From: Irpex lacteus
Taxonomy: Eukaryota; Basidiomycota; Agaricomycetes; Polyporales; Irpicaceae
Length of the DNA stretch: 64,000 nt
Assembly: GCA_001986395.2 (NCBI GenBank)
Contig: MQVO02000035.1
Span: 124,001-188,000 of the forward strand
Direction of reading: 5' to 3'
Shown here: one piece after another, positions 53,984-64,000 of the stretch
How positions within the stretch are numbered: the stretch's first letter is position 1
Layout of the letters: each line of letters starts with the position of its first letter
The notes under the pieces: model-generated
Seen by the model: only the letters and a program-made list of their open reading frames with translations
What the model was told of the DNA's origin: nothing
The model's database searches: none
Made by a program: the position numbers and the translations under genes

Positions 53984-56900
53984 TCAGAAGAGAACACTAT
54001 CGTCCAAATTGGTACACGAAAAATCAACGAGTGTCTTAAGAATGCCATCCTGCTGAATGGCAAATGTTGAGCCATGCGCGCAATGCAGCTCCTCCGGGTC
54101 AGATGTTCCTCCTGCTTGTCTGCTGGTATATCCTGGAGGAAGCCACAGTCGTTTCCTTCTCCTACTATCCAACACCCACCGCCTATCCTCCGACATACGA
54201 AATAGCCCATCACTTGCAATAGGATACTCTGCCAACTCGTCTTCCCATACATAAGGTATTTCCTTAAAGTCAATGTGCACTGGACCAGAGCCGTCTTCTT
54301 TGACTAGGGGTTCAGAAACGGTAGCCTGAGCTGCGCTCCACTTGTGAACACCTCTATATCGCCTGCCACACTCCAAGTAGAACACAGCTTCTTCCCCGTT
54401 CGAATCGGCTAGATATTCATGGTAAACGGCGTCGATCGAAGGCTCAGATTTCATTTGAATCTGTCCGGCTGCGATTTGATGCAGACGGGGCCCGGAGTCG
54501 CCGGCAGTGTACCTATGCGGAAGCGACAGGGTATCTAGATTTGTTATAGCCCACAGCTGCAGCGTGATGCCCACAGGTCCTGTATAGGAATAGGAGAGAA
54601 AGCGAATGGTAGAGGCTGTACATGAGTAGACGTGCAGCTTTGGGTGTCGACCACCGTGGCTGATGCAACCCTCCCAGCGCTTGATCACAGGTTGCGCGCG
54701 GGAGGGGTCCCACAGCGTGACGTCTCCGTACTGGTTGCAGGAGAGAATGATGTCATCCTTGACAGGAAACGCACTTGACATCTCTCCGATCTCGTTTCCA
54801 CAGCTGTACCTCCGCTCATGTTTGGTAATGTCCCATATGTAGTTGTCTGTGATGACTACCTGCCCGTCGCAGTAGCATATAGGATAGTGGTACTCATGCT
54901 TGGGTGCACCGACTGTGCGTAAGCTGTCCTTGTGGTGCTGTAGCATGCTGGGAATTGCTGTACTGAGGCTCGCAATGTTGCGATTGTAAGCTATATACTG
55001 ACCATCTGGTGAGAAGGCGAGAGCATCCCTCGGATGGAGCTCGAGTTCAAAATTGAGAGGCCGATCTCTTCGACTCCCGCCTGCGAGGCAGAGCAATCGA
55101 GATGGAATGCACAAAGTTTCCCAGGTTCTCCAACGACAAGGGTGTGAAATTTTTGCACGAAATAGAGTTTCCAGAGTGTTCTGTACCAAATGGTACGTAG
55201 TAAGCGCAGTTCTTTGGGGAACAATAGAATATGAGTGAGCTGCCGAGTTCCGAATTGATGTGTTTGAGTGGTGAATAACGATAGCTCTCCATCTACAAAA
55301 ATCGCCGCTATCATCGTTCCATCCTGAGATGAAGCCACCGAGACAATGTGAGAGGCAAACAGCGCTGAGCCTGACCGCGCCAGTAGAGCAGGGCTTTGAG
55401 CAGGAGCTACACTCCTTATCTCCATGGACCCATCACTGAGGCCAACTGCGATCTGAGGTGTTGCTTGGTCTCCATGTAGCCAGCACCACGCTGACACTCT
55501 ATCCAGCGAAAGCCTGTCACAGTTCGGCCTGCTCTCTGAGTCACCGGGTGTTCCAGAGCTGGTATCCCATAAGTAGAGCTGAAGATTGCTCCCGGTTCTT
55601 TCTTCTGGGCCAATGAGTAAAAGAGGAGAGTGATGTGACAAGGGGCAGAACGCAACCATAAGATTGTTGTAGTCCGTGTCCAAATGCTGCGCAGACGTCA
55701 GCCCTGTATGTATATCGTATAACAAGACTAAAAAAGGACTCTCATCAAATGACATAGCCAGGATTTGATTGTCGGCAGAAAACGATACGGAAGTGACATA
55801 TGAGGTGGACGGCAGCCCACGTTTCTCGAATTCTGCTTTGAACGAGCATATACGGGCTCCTGTGCTTGTGTGTACTATACAACAGTTCCTCCGACGCCCT
55901 CCGAGAGCGAGCATGGACCCGTCGTGCGAGAAATCCAGGGTGACAGGTTCGTGTTCTATGTCTATGGTTCTTAATGGCCCCTCCCACTCCGTCGTTGCAC
56001 CAATGAGTAGCCGCGCCTCGGCCGTGAGGTCGGCAGCATGCGCTCGCTTGAGCAGAGATTGTTCCGGAGCAAATACAAGAGTCGAGTGGTAGATATGAGA
56101 AACCGACATTGAGATTCCGTCAAATGCGAGGAGGATAAGCCGGTGCCCGTCCTGTACCCAATCTAGGATTGCGCGAGCGGTATCACTTGTCTGTAGCTGA
56201 CGAACGAAGCCACGAGTGAGTGCCATTGGCAGTAGCAGGACTGGAGAAAAAAGCGTACCGTCGTTAGCCACTCTTTCAACATTATCAATGAATGAACTGC
56301 AGATGGCAGATCCCCGATCAGCGATAGAACCTCGACCCACATCAGCATCTGCTTTGTGAGGAGATACTCGAGCTGCGGCTGCGCCCCGGAGAAGTGTTGG
56401 TCGCGGTCGCGGTCAGAGGTTATGCGCTTGGCCCAGTATTGACAGGAGTACCGCAGCGCGCTGCTAACGCATTCGTCGAGCTTACCCGGTGCTAGGTCGC
56501 TGTTCATCGAGTATCTCGAAAGGCCGCATATATTTTTCTTCAAACCACCTTTCATGAAGTCCAGGCAGTGTAAAGCAATACTGAGATGGTGATCGTCCGC
56601 GATAAGCAGGAGCTGGGAGTCACTGCACCGATGACAATCAACGAGGAAGTCGGCAAAGGATTTATGATAGAGTTCCAATGGTGTGGTATCGTCACTAGGT
56701 ACATGAAGTACCGAATGCAATGGGCGAATAAGACTCCTGACCTCATCGTTTCCGAGACAGAGTAGTTTTGCAATGGTCGCGATGGATACCGGGGCATACG
56801 CCATGACGATCATCCCCAGAATCGTTTTACGTCTTTCGTTTTTCACTTTATTGTTGACCGATGTCTTGCCCAGAACTTGCATGTATAAGCTGTCCAGCTC

Positions 56901-58896
56901 GCAAAAAGGATATGCGTCTGCTGGGGTGTCGGCTGGGTGCGCGCGGGACTCCGAGTCCTGGAAGTCGAATACCTCGCGAAGTCGAGCCTTTGGATCCTCA
57001 TCACGAACATCGAGAAACTTGATGATCGTGGACGCAAAGATGAAGAGGCCTGCAGATGTTTTGACCAATGCGTTAACTTCCTCCTTAGTTGGCCAGACCT
57101 GGGAGGTGTCGAAATCACTCCGTGTCGCCGCGATTTGTTTGAACTTGTACTCGAAGAATAGTTGAATATCCTGATTGATAGACGACGCAGCGACCTTGTG
57201 GATAACCATTGTGTCCGTGAGATCGCTCAAAGGCCTCAAACGAAAACCGGAACGGATATGGGATTCAGGACGGCTAGTGATAAAGAACCTGATTTTGAGG
57301 TGGGGAAGACGTGCAGCGTGCTGGGACAGAAGATCTAGGATCGCAGAGGTGGATTTGTCGTCAACACACTCGTCCAGCGCATCGATGATGACGACAGTTT
57401 CGATTCCGGACTCAGCCGCTGGCCCAAGGATGAGACGTTGGAGCTGTTCGGAGAGGGAATAGGATGCGGCATCGGGATTCGCTTGATTCTCTATAGCCTT
57501 CAAGAGTGACTTTCGGTAAGCCGTCGAGTGTACATTCAACGCGCGCGCAAGTTGAAAGGCGATCGTCGGAAAGATCATCCTCAAATCGCTCGTTGTCTGC
57601 GAGTTGCGAGAACAGAAGTAGCTGGCTCCGAGTCTCCCTCGTGCGAAGAGGCGTTCGGCGAGGCTCTGCGCGATCGTGGACTTCCCGCTGCCGGCGTGAC
57701 CGTTGAGCCAGTAGACTTTCTTGGTTGTCGCATCCGCAGCCCATTCTTCCAGTTTGTGCAATATGTCGACCCTGGTCCCGGGGAGGCAAGGTGTACGCGT
57801 GTCGGAAGTATCGAACATAGCCTCTGAGACAGGTTTCATATTGTTCAAGGTGGTTCGATCGTCTACGAAGAGGTCAAAATGAGCATAAATGCAACCCACA
57901 TTCCTGATGCGGGATGGTACTACCTTTGTTCTATCAAGTCCTGTCGAGTTAGACTCATGAAAGACTAGAATACGATATACACATACCATCTCGTCAAGTT
58001 TGATTTCATATAGCTTATGCGTCAGAGCGATCTAAGCGTAGTTTATTGAGGTCGTGGGGCTACTTGAGAGCGAGGTTACGTACCTGATAGTCCAATAGAG
58101 CCCTATCGACAGACGCGATAAAGTTGTCGATGCGAGACTTGTTTCCGGATGCGAAGATAAACTGCTTGAACCGCACAGACAGTCCCTGATGCCCCTCTGT
58201 CGAACCGACGATTGTCTCAAGCTCAAGGTTGATTTTCTCTAAACTCCTAGTAACGTCCGGGCGAGTATTTTTAGGTTTCAGCGAATATCCGAAGTGTCAC
58301 ATACGTACTTCGTCAATGCATAGACATGGGTCTTGCATGGATCGGCTCCCTCGTCGTATACTAGTTCCAGCAAACGCTTGATGCGCGAGCAAAGGTCTGC
58401 TGCAGCGGTTTTGTTTTCTTCCATAGTCTACCTGAGAGTAAATATGGTGTACAAACACGCGTGAAGGTCGACTCACCGAAGCATTCTCCAATATGACTTT
58501 TAGGATGTTCATGGTGAGCTGCAACGGCGGAATCGCCTCGGACAACTGCGCCACAGAATCTGCGATTAATGCACCTGCGCTAAGGTACGACGCGAGCGCG
58601 CTTTCCTCCTTCGTCGAAGACGTCCCTTCCTCGGTCCCGCCGCCCAAAGCGATGTTATCAGTTGACACAGTGTTCACGTGCGCGCTGCTGTGTACCGCAG
58701 ACGTGACTTCGTCGACGTTGCGGCCCGGAGGAGATCGGACGACATCGTTGGCTGCGAAGCTTGTGTCTTGGGGAGGTGAGGCGATGCGGTCGCGGTCGGT
58801 ATCATCCGCACCGGTTTTCTTTTTCGAGTGTTTTCGTTTCCGAGAGAAGATCATTCGAAAACAGTCGCGAGTCTGTTTTCGCGGCTTTGGTTCCAT
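53984..58896 (-). CDS. NLR-like protein: helical N-terminus, NACHT NTPase, WD-like C-terminus
   Basis: Early exons 58896-58477, 58427-58309, 58246-58084 and 58031-57987 are well supported; they encode a helical N-terminal domain (LQLTMNILKVILENAS; TMEENKTAAADLCSRIKRLL; SLEKINLELETIVG; NFIASVDRALLDYQ) typical of fungal NLR-like proteins. The NACHT region follows to 56259: P-loop GHAGSGKST, Walker B VVIIDALDEC, FITSRPESHIR. After intron 56258-56191 comes a region of degenerate WD-like repeats (VTLDFSHDGSMLALGG; DALAFSPDGQYIA). Fungal NLR-like proteins are thought to sense non-self and trigger heterokaryon or cell-death responses. Two places do not join cleanly: 57986-57863 (read through, or two short introns that would shift frame) and 55110-55060, where the frame changes without a plausible intron. 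The gene may carry a 1-nt deletion there. Confidence 0.78.
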
Positions 58897-60486
58897 GATG
58901 CAATTGATTATGTTGTTTCAAAAGGGTTGTAGTGCCAGGAAGATGGTGGTGAGTCGAGGACAAGGTGTACTACACGTGTCTGTTCACCCACCATGAGGGC
59001 GTTAGGATGCGCGTCAGCAGACGTCGCACCGAAGATGGAGCAAAAGCTCTCACATTCATAAAGGGCGCATATTCCCGGGAACCTAAGCCTTATTATAGTT
59101 TGTGATCCGAACCTCCGATGGCCTGACGTTCCAGCGCGAAACTGCTGGCGACTTCGATCCCGAACTGACGGTTTATGGGACCTAATCGCATTCTCGGAAT
59201 CATGGGCATCGCTGCTAGAATAAGATTGTGTGATGGCGCGTATCAACATGAATAAGCTTGGAATATAAATTATATCATTCCGCTCAGAGGGAGCTGATAC
59301 TCACGAAGTCGTGTTTCTCATCGAAACGTACACCGTATGGTAGGGTCCTAGCTGTACGGCGGAAGACCGCTACACCAATGAGCTTCCCAAATATCTTTAA
59401 TAATACCAATTAGCCTATGTCTGCGTGAGAGCAGCATATGGTGAGCGAGAGGACCATATGCGATGATCAAAAACACCACATACTGATAGTCACGCTATAC
59501 AAGAATTTCTGTATCCACACGGTAAATTCACCTTGAGAGCCCGAACGAAGCAGGTTTGATCAATATATGTCTCGCTTCATTCTGCAATATGTAGAACGTC
59601 CTCGATCTATAACATGTGTAGATACGACTTCCGACGCATACGTTCAGCAGTTAGAGACGGCGGCCGAATAAACGACAAACCACTCACGCAAAACCGCAGC
59701 TAAGAATATAGCTACATTCTTGCAGACTTCTCATATGAGTAAGGCGGCAACGCAAAGAGTTCGGAGTGCCTTCCTTCGTTATCTTCACGGGTTCGGCGAA
59801 CCTCCTCGTCGTCTTCGAACCTAAGTTCACGCGTTATTGATTGTTAGTATTCAGATCATCATGGTCATCTGCAATATTGAAGTCAGCTAATCGAAGCGAT
59901 GATTCGCTGGGGTCTTCATCGAGTACTTACATTTCATGCCATGACGATAGAAAGAAAGGTCAAGTTGAACTTCGGGTTCACGATCGCGGAAGGGCCAGTC
60001 GAGGAGCGCCCAATCCCGACTTCGTCGTCGGCCTTTCGGCTCAGACATTCAACAGCGTGTTCCGCGCAACTAGCCTCCTGTACGTTTGGGCAACAATCGT
60101 ATATACTGCCCATAGAGTGAGAAAGCTACGTGCTGCTATTTTGTATACTGACAGACATACGAGAAATGTTGAGTCGTCCCACAATTGCGGTTCACAGAGC
60201 ACTCGCGCAGGCGAAGGCTTACATAAGTATTTGCGCCACAAAGCTGGAGCCTTCTGTTTTGTGTGTGAGACGAGAAAAGACGAAATCTGTTCAGTACAAT
60301 GGTATACTAATCTACGGTGTACAACAATTCAGCGAATGGGAATTATGCGTGTGGTGTAATGAATGCTAAGTATGTCTATGTATGGATGAATGCATGAAGT
60401 CATAAATATATCCTCGAAGCTGTGACTCACGTCACCCTTCGACTCGAGAAACCGGCGAGTCATGATGGAAGAAACGATGGAGTGGA
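58897..60486. other. Intergenic region, no supported gene
   Basis: Upstream flank of the NLR-like gene and 3' flank of the Crinkler-like gene. ORFs such as 59841-60359 lack motifs and splice structure. Confidence 0.5.
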
Positions 60487-61156
60487 TCATGACCGGGTAT
60501 GCTTTTCATGTGAGAGTTTGGGATTACTGTGTGATCGTCGGGGTACTAGGGAAAGTAACAGTCAGCCTCTCATTCGAAGAAGAAAGCGATCGACGACAAT
60601 GTACACACCTTTTGACGAGCCAAACATACCCTTCACCAACGAAACAAGCGACCCCTTCGAGTGTTCCGACTCCTCGTACACATCAGGAAGGACATGCTCA
60701 ACGTCGATGAAGACATCCACGCGTCCGCTTCGTCTTGACGACGAGAAGTAATGTCGGACGGATTTGTACTCCTTCAGACGCTCGAACGAGAGCTCTGAGA
60801 CGTCTGTGTCCGAGTTCAACGTGGAGTCGGAGTGTATGGAGTCGGTGTCGGAGGAATGTGAGTGTGAGCCGAAGGTGTCGATTCGCTCGTGTATACGAGG
60901 GAAGAGAGAGGCGCGAGGCTCTAGGCGTATGTTACGGCACTGTACACCAACTTGTCAGCGAGATGGACAAGACATCAAAAACGGTATTACTGACCTTGAA
61001 TAGTGCGAGCCCTGTTGGGTTAAAACTGGGATCCCGTCTGCTGATCTCTGCAGCTAACTCGTCTATCGTAGCAGATCCATCAATCTGGACGCTGAATAGC
61101 TTTTCGGTGGAAGACGCGGAAGCGATCCAGAGAGTAAGAGGGGGTGGTGCGTCCAT
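60487..61156 (-). CDS. Crinkler-like protein, ubiquitin-like header plus short tail (3 exons, 183 aa)
   Basis: Exons in transcription order: 61156-60995, 60939-60609, 60545-60487 (552 nt), with introns of 55 and 63 nt. The first 54 residues (LTLWIASASSTEKLFSVQID, then TIDELAAEISRRDPSF and LALFK) have the pattern of the ubiquitin-like header domain of Crinkler (CRN) family proteins in fungi and oomycetes. Residues 55-165 are a Ser/Asp-rich linker and a stretch with SFERLKEYKSVRHYFSS and VDVFIDVEHVLPDV. The usual nuclease-like or kinase-like C-terminal module of long CRNs is absent, so it is a short header-type member or a truncated one. No signal peptide seen. Assignment rests on the header pattern only. 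Confidence 0.6.
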
Positions 61157-62294
61157 TGCGTGTTATAAAATTGACGGAGGCGAGGGGTAGGAGAGTTGGA
61201 GGTTGGAGTAGTTAGATGCGGAAGGAGGAGGGAGGTATATCTTCTGACGATGCAGCACCCATCGGTAGCAGCAGCATGATATATACCTTTGTGCACCAGG
61301 CACGGAAGACGGGACAACGTCGAGATTCGGAACACATGTCTACGACCGAGACTGCTGGAGAGGCGAAAGTCGACGATCCATATCCTTGGCGGTGTTTCCC
61401 CGCAATACAAACATGAGTGGTACGGCTGAAGGTTAGCTATAAGTCCGAAGCGCCCGAGACTTCTCGGCCGTCGAGTTCGCCCGCAATGACAGCGCCACGT
61501 TCCGTCCCGCGTGTTGTCCCGCCTGGCTGGCTGTTCTCTCACACGGCGCACCCGTATCTGTCCGAGGGGATGAAGGAGAAGGGCCATGTACTCGTACATG
61601 CAGCGATTGAATTGATGTAAGTAATGTAATGCTCTACTACGGTCTACGTACTATGACAGGCGAATCGAACGAAACATAAGACAAAACGAGAGAGGTCCTC
61701 GCGAGGGAAATAGTAATGGTACGATGTAGACTAAACACCCCTTGGAAATTGGAGATGTGCATAAAATCTACAAGATGGAGTGCGTAAAGAGTGTGTGAGG
61801 GTGAGAGACCGTAACCTCGTAACGACGAAGAGATGCGAGAAAGAGTGGAACAGATACGTATAGACAACAAAGAATGGTACAGAACGAATAACGAAACACG
61901 AAGCCGGATGGGGTAATGCAACAAAATGAGTTGAGAAGGAATGCCAGTCCGGATATAACACAAGTGCACAACGAGAGTCAGAGTGAATGAAAAAAGATCC
62001 TTGCAGATGACGAGCCAACCGAGGGATAATCCAAGAACCCGAATGACAGTTACGATGAGGATGAGAGAAAGATGCAGAAACCGTAGTGAGTGTGTGAATG
62101 ATAAACCAATGAATGGCGTAGTGCACTAGACGTGCACTCATGACAGTGATGACAGAAAGAGATGTGGACCGCGTCTAGACTTGAGAACGAACGTGGCGAG
62201 GGAGAGGGGTAAGGAATCATGTCGTCCGTGGGTGGCGAGATACTTGCATCAATCGCGAATATGCGAATTCAACGTTGCAGCGCGGATGGGGAGC
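61157..62294. other. Intergenic region, no supported gene
   Basis: 3' flank of the serine-rich gene and upstream flank of the Crinkler-like gene. ORFs at 61063-61599 and 61637-62141 have no recognisable product. Confidence 0.5.
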
Positions 62295-64000
62295 TTACTT
62301 GCCCTCCCCTCCAAACCTGCGCAGCTTCTTCAACGCCTCGTCCATCCGCGCCTCCCCCGGTATGGGCGCACGTACCTCGGCACGATCAAGCACCTGCTCT
62401 ATAGAAGGCGACGTCCTCATTTTGATATTACTAGCGGCGTACGACGTGTTCGCCGACGATAACGACGAGGTCGATGACGTAGAGATACGTTTGAGAAGCC
62501 TAGAGACACGACGTTCCTTGGCTGGTTCGGGGCTCTGGCGAATGGCGTTGGTAGAAGAGGCCTTAGTAGCGAGAGATATACCAGACGAGGCCATGGATGA
62601 GGTGGAGTTGGTGGAGGACAGGCAGAGCGAAGGGATAGAGCCGTACGTGGCCCCGCCAAGAGTGGTGAGCGACATATCCGAGCCAGAGGGGATACACGGT
62701 AAGTCAGCGTCGACAATGCCCAGCCCATGCCCAGCAGGCAAAAGAGGCGAGCTAGTCCGTCGAGCGTGCTTCGCAGTCGCCGACGTCGCAGCCTCACGAT
62801 CCGGGACAGTGTTCGACCGACGTCGACTCCCAGACGAGTCCCTGCGCGGATCGCGCTGATCCTCGCTGCCTCTCGACTGAGAGTTGACAGGCGGACCCCG
62901 TGCGTACGCCTGTGTGGGAGCGATAAAATCGTTGATCTCGCTCTGCAGCTCCATCAGTCCTTCCTCCGTGCTATCCGCAGGCGAAGAGAAGGTAGCAGGG
63001 TCAGCAGACCTGTCGACGCCAGAACTCGTCCTCGACCTGGTGGTATCGGAGGCTGTACCAGCACTCATCGCGCTGAATTCAGACGACTTGCTTCCCGACC
63101 TTAGTCGTCCAGCAGTCAACTGCTCTTCCAACGCAAGAAGCGCGACGTAAGGTTGTCCGATGGAGCCACCAGCTGGATGATCTGCTGTACCTCCTCCGCC
63201 CGTAGGGTTCATAACGAGCCACCTAAGCCCTTTAATCTCGCGTTCGCGCTTACGAGCTTCCCGTTCAAGACGCTCGATACGCCTCAACAGCTCAGCCTTC
63301 TCCGCCGCATGCTTCTCCTGCATGATCCTCACGAACGTCTCATGCGCGGCGCGCAGCCCCGAAGACGACACATTCGAATTCGAGTCGTCCCTCGTAGGCG
63401 TCGTGCTCTCGCTGGAGTCGTGTTGGCCCGCAGAAGCAGCTGGCAGAGGAGGAAGATCCCGTCGAGTCGAAGATTGAGAAGCCGCACGAGGTCGCCCGAC
63501 GACGGATTCGGTGCTGTCGTTAACCTTGCTTGAGAGGACGTGAACAGTCTTCTTCCGCCCCGCGAGGATACTCCGACCGCTCGCAGCACTTTCGTAGTTC
63601 GTATCCTCCCCACTCGACACCCCACTCGCATGTTGTCTGTAGGTCGACGCAGGCGTAGGGTAATGTGGATGCGGATGACCGCCCGACGTGCCCGCCCTCT
63701 GACGCGTTGCAGAATGTCCGTTAACACCGTTCGTAGTAGGAGTAGAAGCAGCAGTCGTAGTGATCGTGTTCGCTCTGACCCGACTCTCAGTAGCACCCAA
63801 CAACGCCGCCTTCTTCATATTCGCCAGACTCCCTCCAAGCGACCCAACCCGCGTGCTCGCATCCGTACTCCACCCGCCATGCCCCAGCCTCGTACTAGCA
63901 TCCGTACTCCATCCAGCCTCAACCTCGACTTCCTCGCCCGACGACAACGCACCGCCGGACCCAGATGCAGATCTAGGGAAGGACGTTGGGCTGGTGGGTG
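62295..64000 (-). CDS. Serine-rich coiled-coil protein, 3' part (5' end beyond the window)
   Basis: One open frame from the right edge to TAA at 62297-62295, at least 567 residues, with no ATG near the window end, so the start lies outside. Near the visible N-terminus an 11-residue unit is repeated twice (GWSTDASTRLG, GWSTDASTRVG). A long Ser/Thr/Arg-rich region follows, then a strongly charged helix (FVRIMQEKHAAEKAELLRRI, then ERLEREARKREREIKGLRW), a probable coiled coil. Next come more Ser-rich sequence and a basic C-terminus (RRVSRLLKRISTSSTSSLSS; MDEALKKLRRFGGEGK). No catalytic domain seen; composition suggests a phosphorylated scaffold or cytoskeletal or polarity factor, which is only a guess. 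The antisense ORFs over this stretch mirror its serine codons. Confidence 0.78.
   Translation of the reverse strand, partial: PTSPTSFPRSASGSGGALSSGEEVEVEAGWSTDASTRLGHGGWSTDASTRVGSLGGSLANMKKAALLGATESRVRANTITTTAASTPTTNGVNGHSATRQRAGTSGGHPHPHYPTPASTYRQHASGVSSGEDTNYESAASGRSILAGRKKTVHVLSSKVNDSTESVVGRPRAASQSSTRRDLPPLPAASAGQHDSSESTTPTRDDSNSNVSSSGLRAAHETFVRIMQEKHAAEKAELLRRIERLEREARKREREIKGLRWLVMNPTGGGGTADHPAGGSIGQPYVALLALEEQLTAGRLRSGSKSSEFSAMSAGTASDTTRSRTSSGVDRSADPATFSSPADSTEEGLMELQSEINDFIAPTQAYARGPPVNSQSRGSEDQRDPRRDSSGSRRRSNTVPDREAATSATAKHARRTSSPLLPAGHGLGIVDADLPCIPSGSDMSLTTLGGATYGSIPSLCLSSTNSTSSMASSGISLATKASSTNAIRQSPEPAKERRVSRLLKRISTSSTSSLSSANTSYAASNIKMRTSPSIEQVLDRAEVRAPIPGEARMDEALKKLRRFGGEGK

Noticed and set aside
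62275..62859. Plus-strand ORF over the serine-rich gene
   Set aside because: Antisense shadow of the long minus-strand frame.

Overview
The window is nuclear DNA of a filamentous fungus, most likely an agaricomycete basidiomycete. Evidence: genes are cut by many short GT-AG introns (about 45-76 nt); there is a chromodomain Ty3/gypsy retrotransposon; F-box and WD40 families are locally amplified; there is a NACHT/WD-type NLR-like gene and a Crinkler-like gene; and the housekeeping genes JIP5 and a RING-SNF2 ATPase are present. Intron-exon models below were worked out by eye from frame, splice sites and comparison between paralogs. No cDNA or database search was available.

Layout. (1) 0-41 kb is an accessory, repeat-rich region built from copies of one unit: an F-box gene on the minus strand, a non-coding spacer, and a minus-strand six-exon WD40 gene. 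F-box copies lie at 0.1-1.7 kb (intact), 6.3-7.9 kb (frameshifted), 18.9-30.5 kb (split and broken) and 32.1-33.9 kb (intact apart from a divergent tail). WD40 copies lie at 11.5-14.2 kb and 35.2-37.9 kb. The duplication continues beyond the WD40 genes to 17.16 kb in one copy and 40.55 kb in the other. At those points each copy carries a different short inverted-repeat element beginning TAGTGTTG.

(2) 19.15-29.18 kb is a 10,034-bp Ty3/gypsy chromovirus-type LTR retrotransposon on the minus strand, inserted into a poly-glutamate (GAG)n tract of the third F-box gene. Its two 245-bp LTRs look identical, the target duplication is TCCTC, and the polypurine tract is intact. Its coding order is unusual: a 5' ORF, then Gag-protease in the -1 frame, then an in-frame TGA followed by Pol, then a 611-aa ORF of unknown function between Pol and the 3' LTR, then a small ORF overlapping it by ATGA.

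(3) 43-53 kb is a conserved-looking core on the plus strand: an uncharacterised 595-aa protein, JIP5 (WDR55-like ribosome biogenesis factor) and a 29-exon SNF2 ATPase with a RING finger of the ULS1/RIS1 type.

(4) 54-64 kb, minus strand: an NLR-like gene (helical N-terminus, NACHT, WD-like C-terminus) with a suspected frame break, a short Crinkler-like protein, and the 3' part of a serine-rich coiled-coil protein that runs off the right edge.

The genes are not an operon or pathway. The biology on view is duplication, transposon insertion and decay of rapidly evolving F-box/WD40 genes next to a stable core. The strongest candidates for something undescribed are the extra 3' ORF and the double recoding organisation of the retrotransposon.
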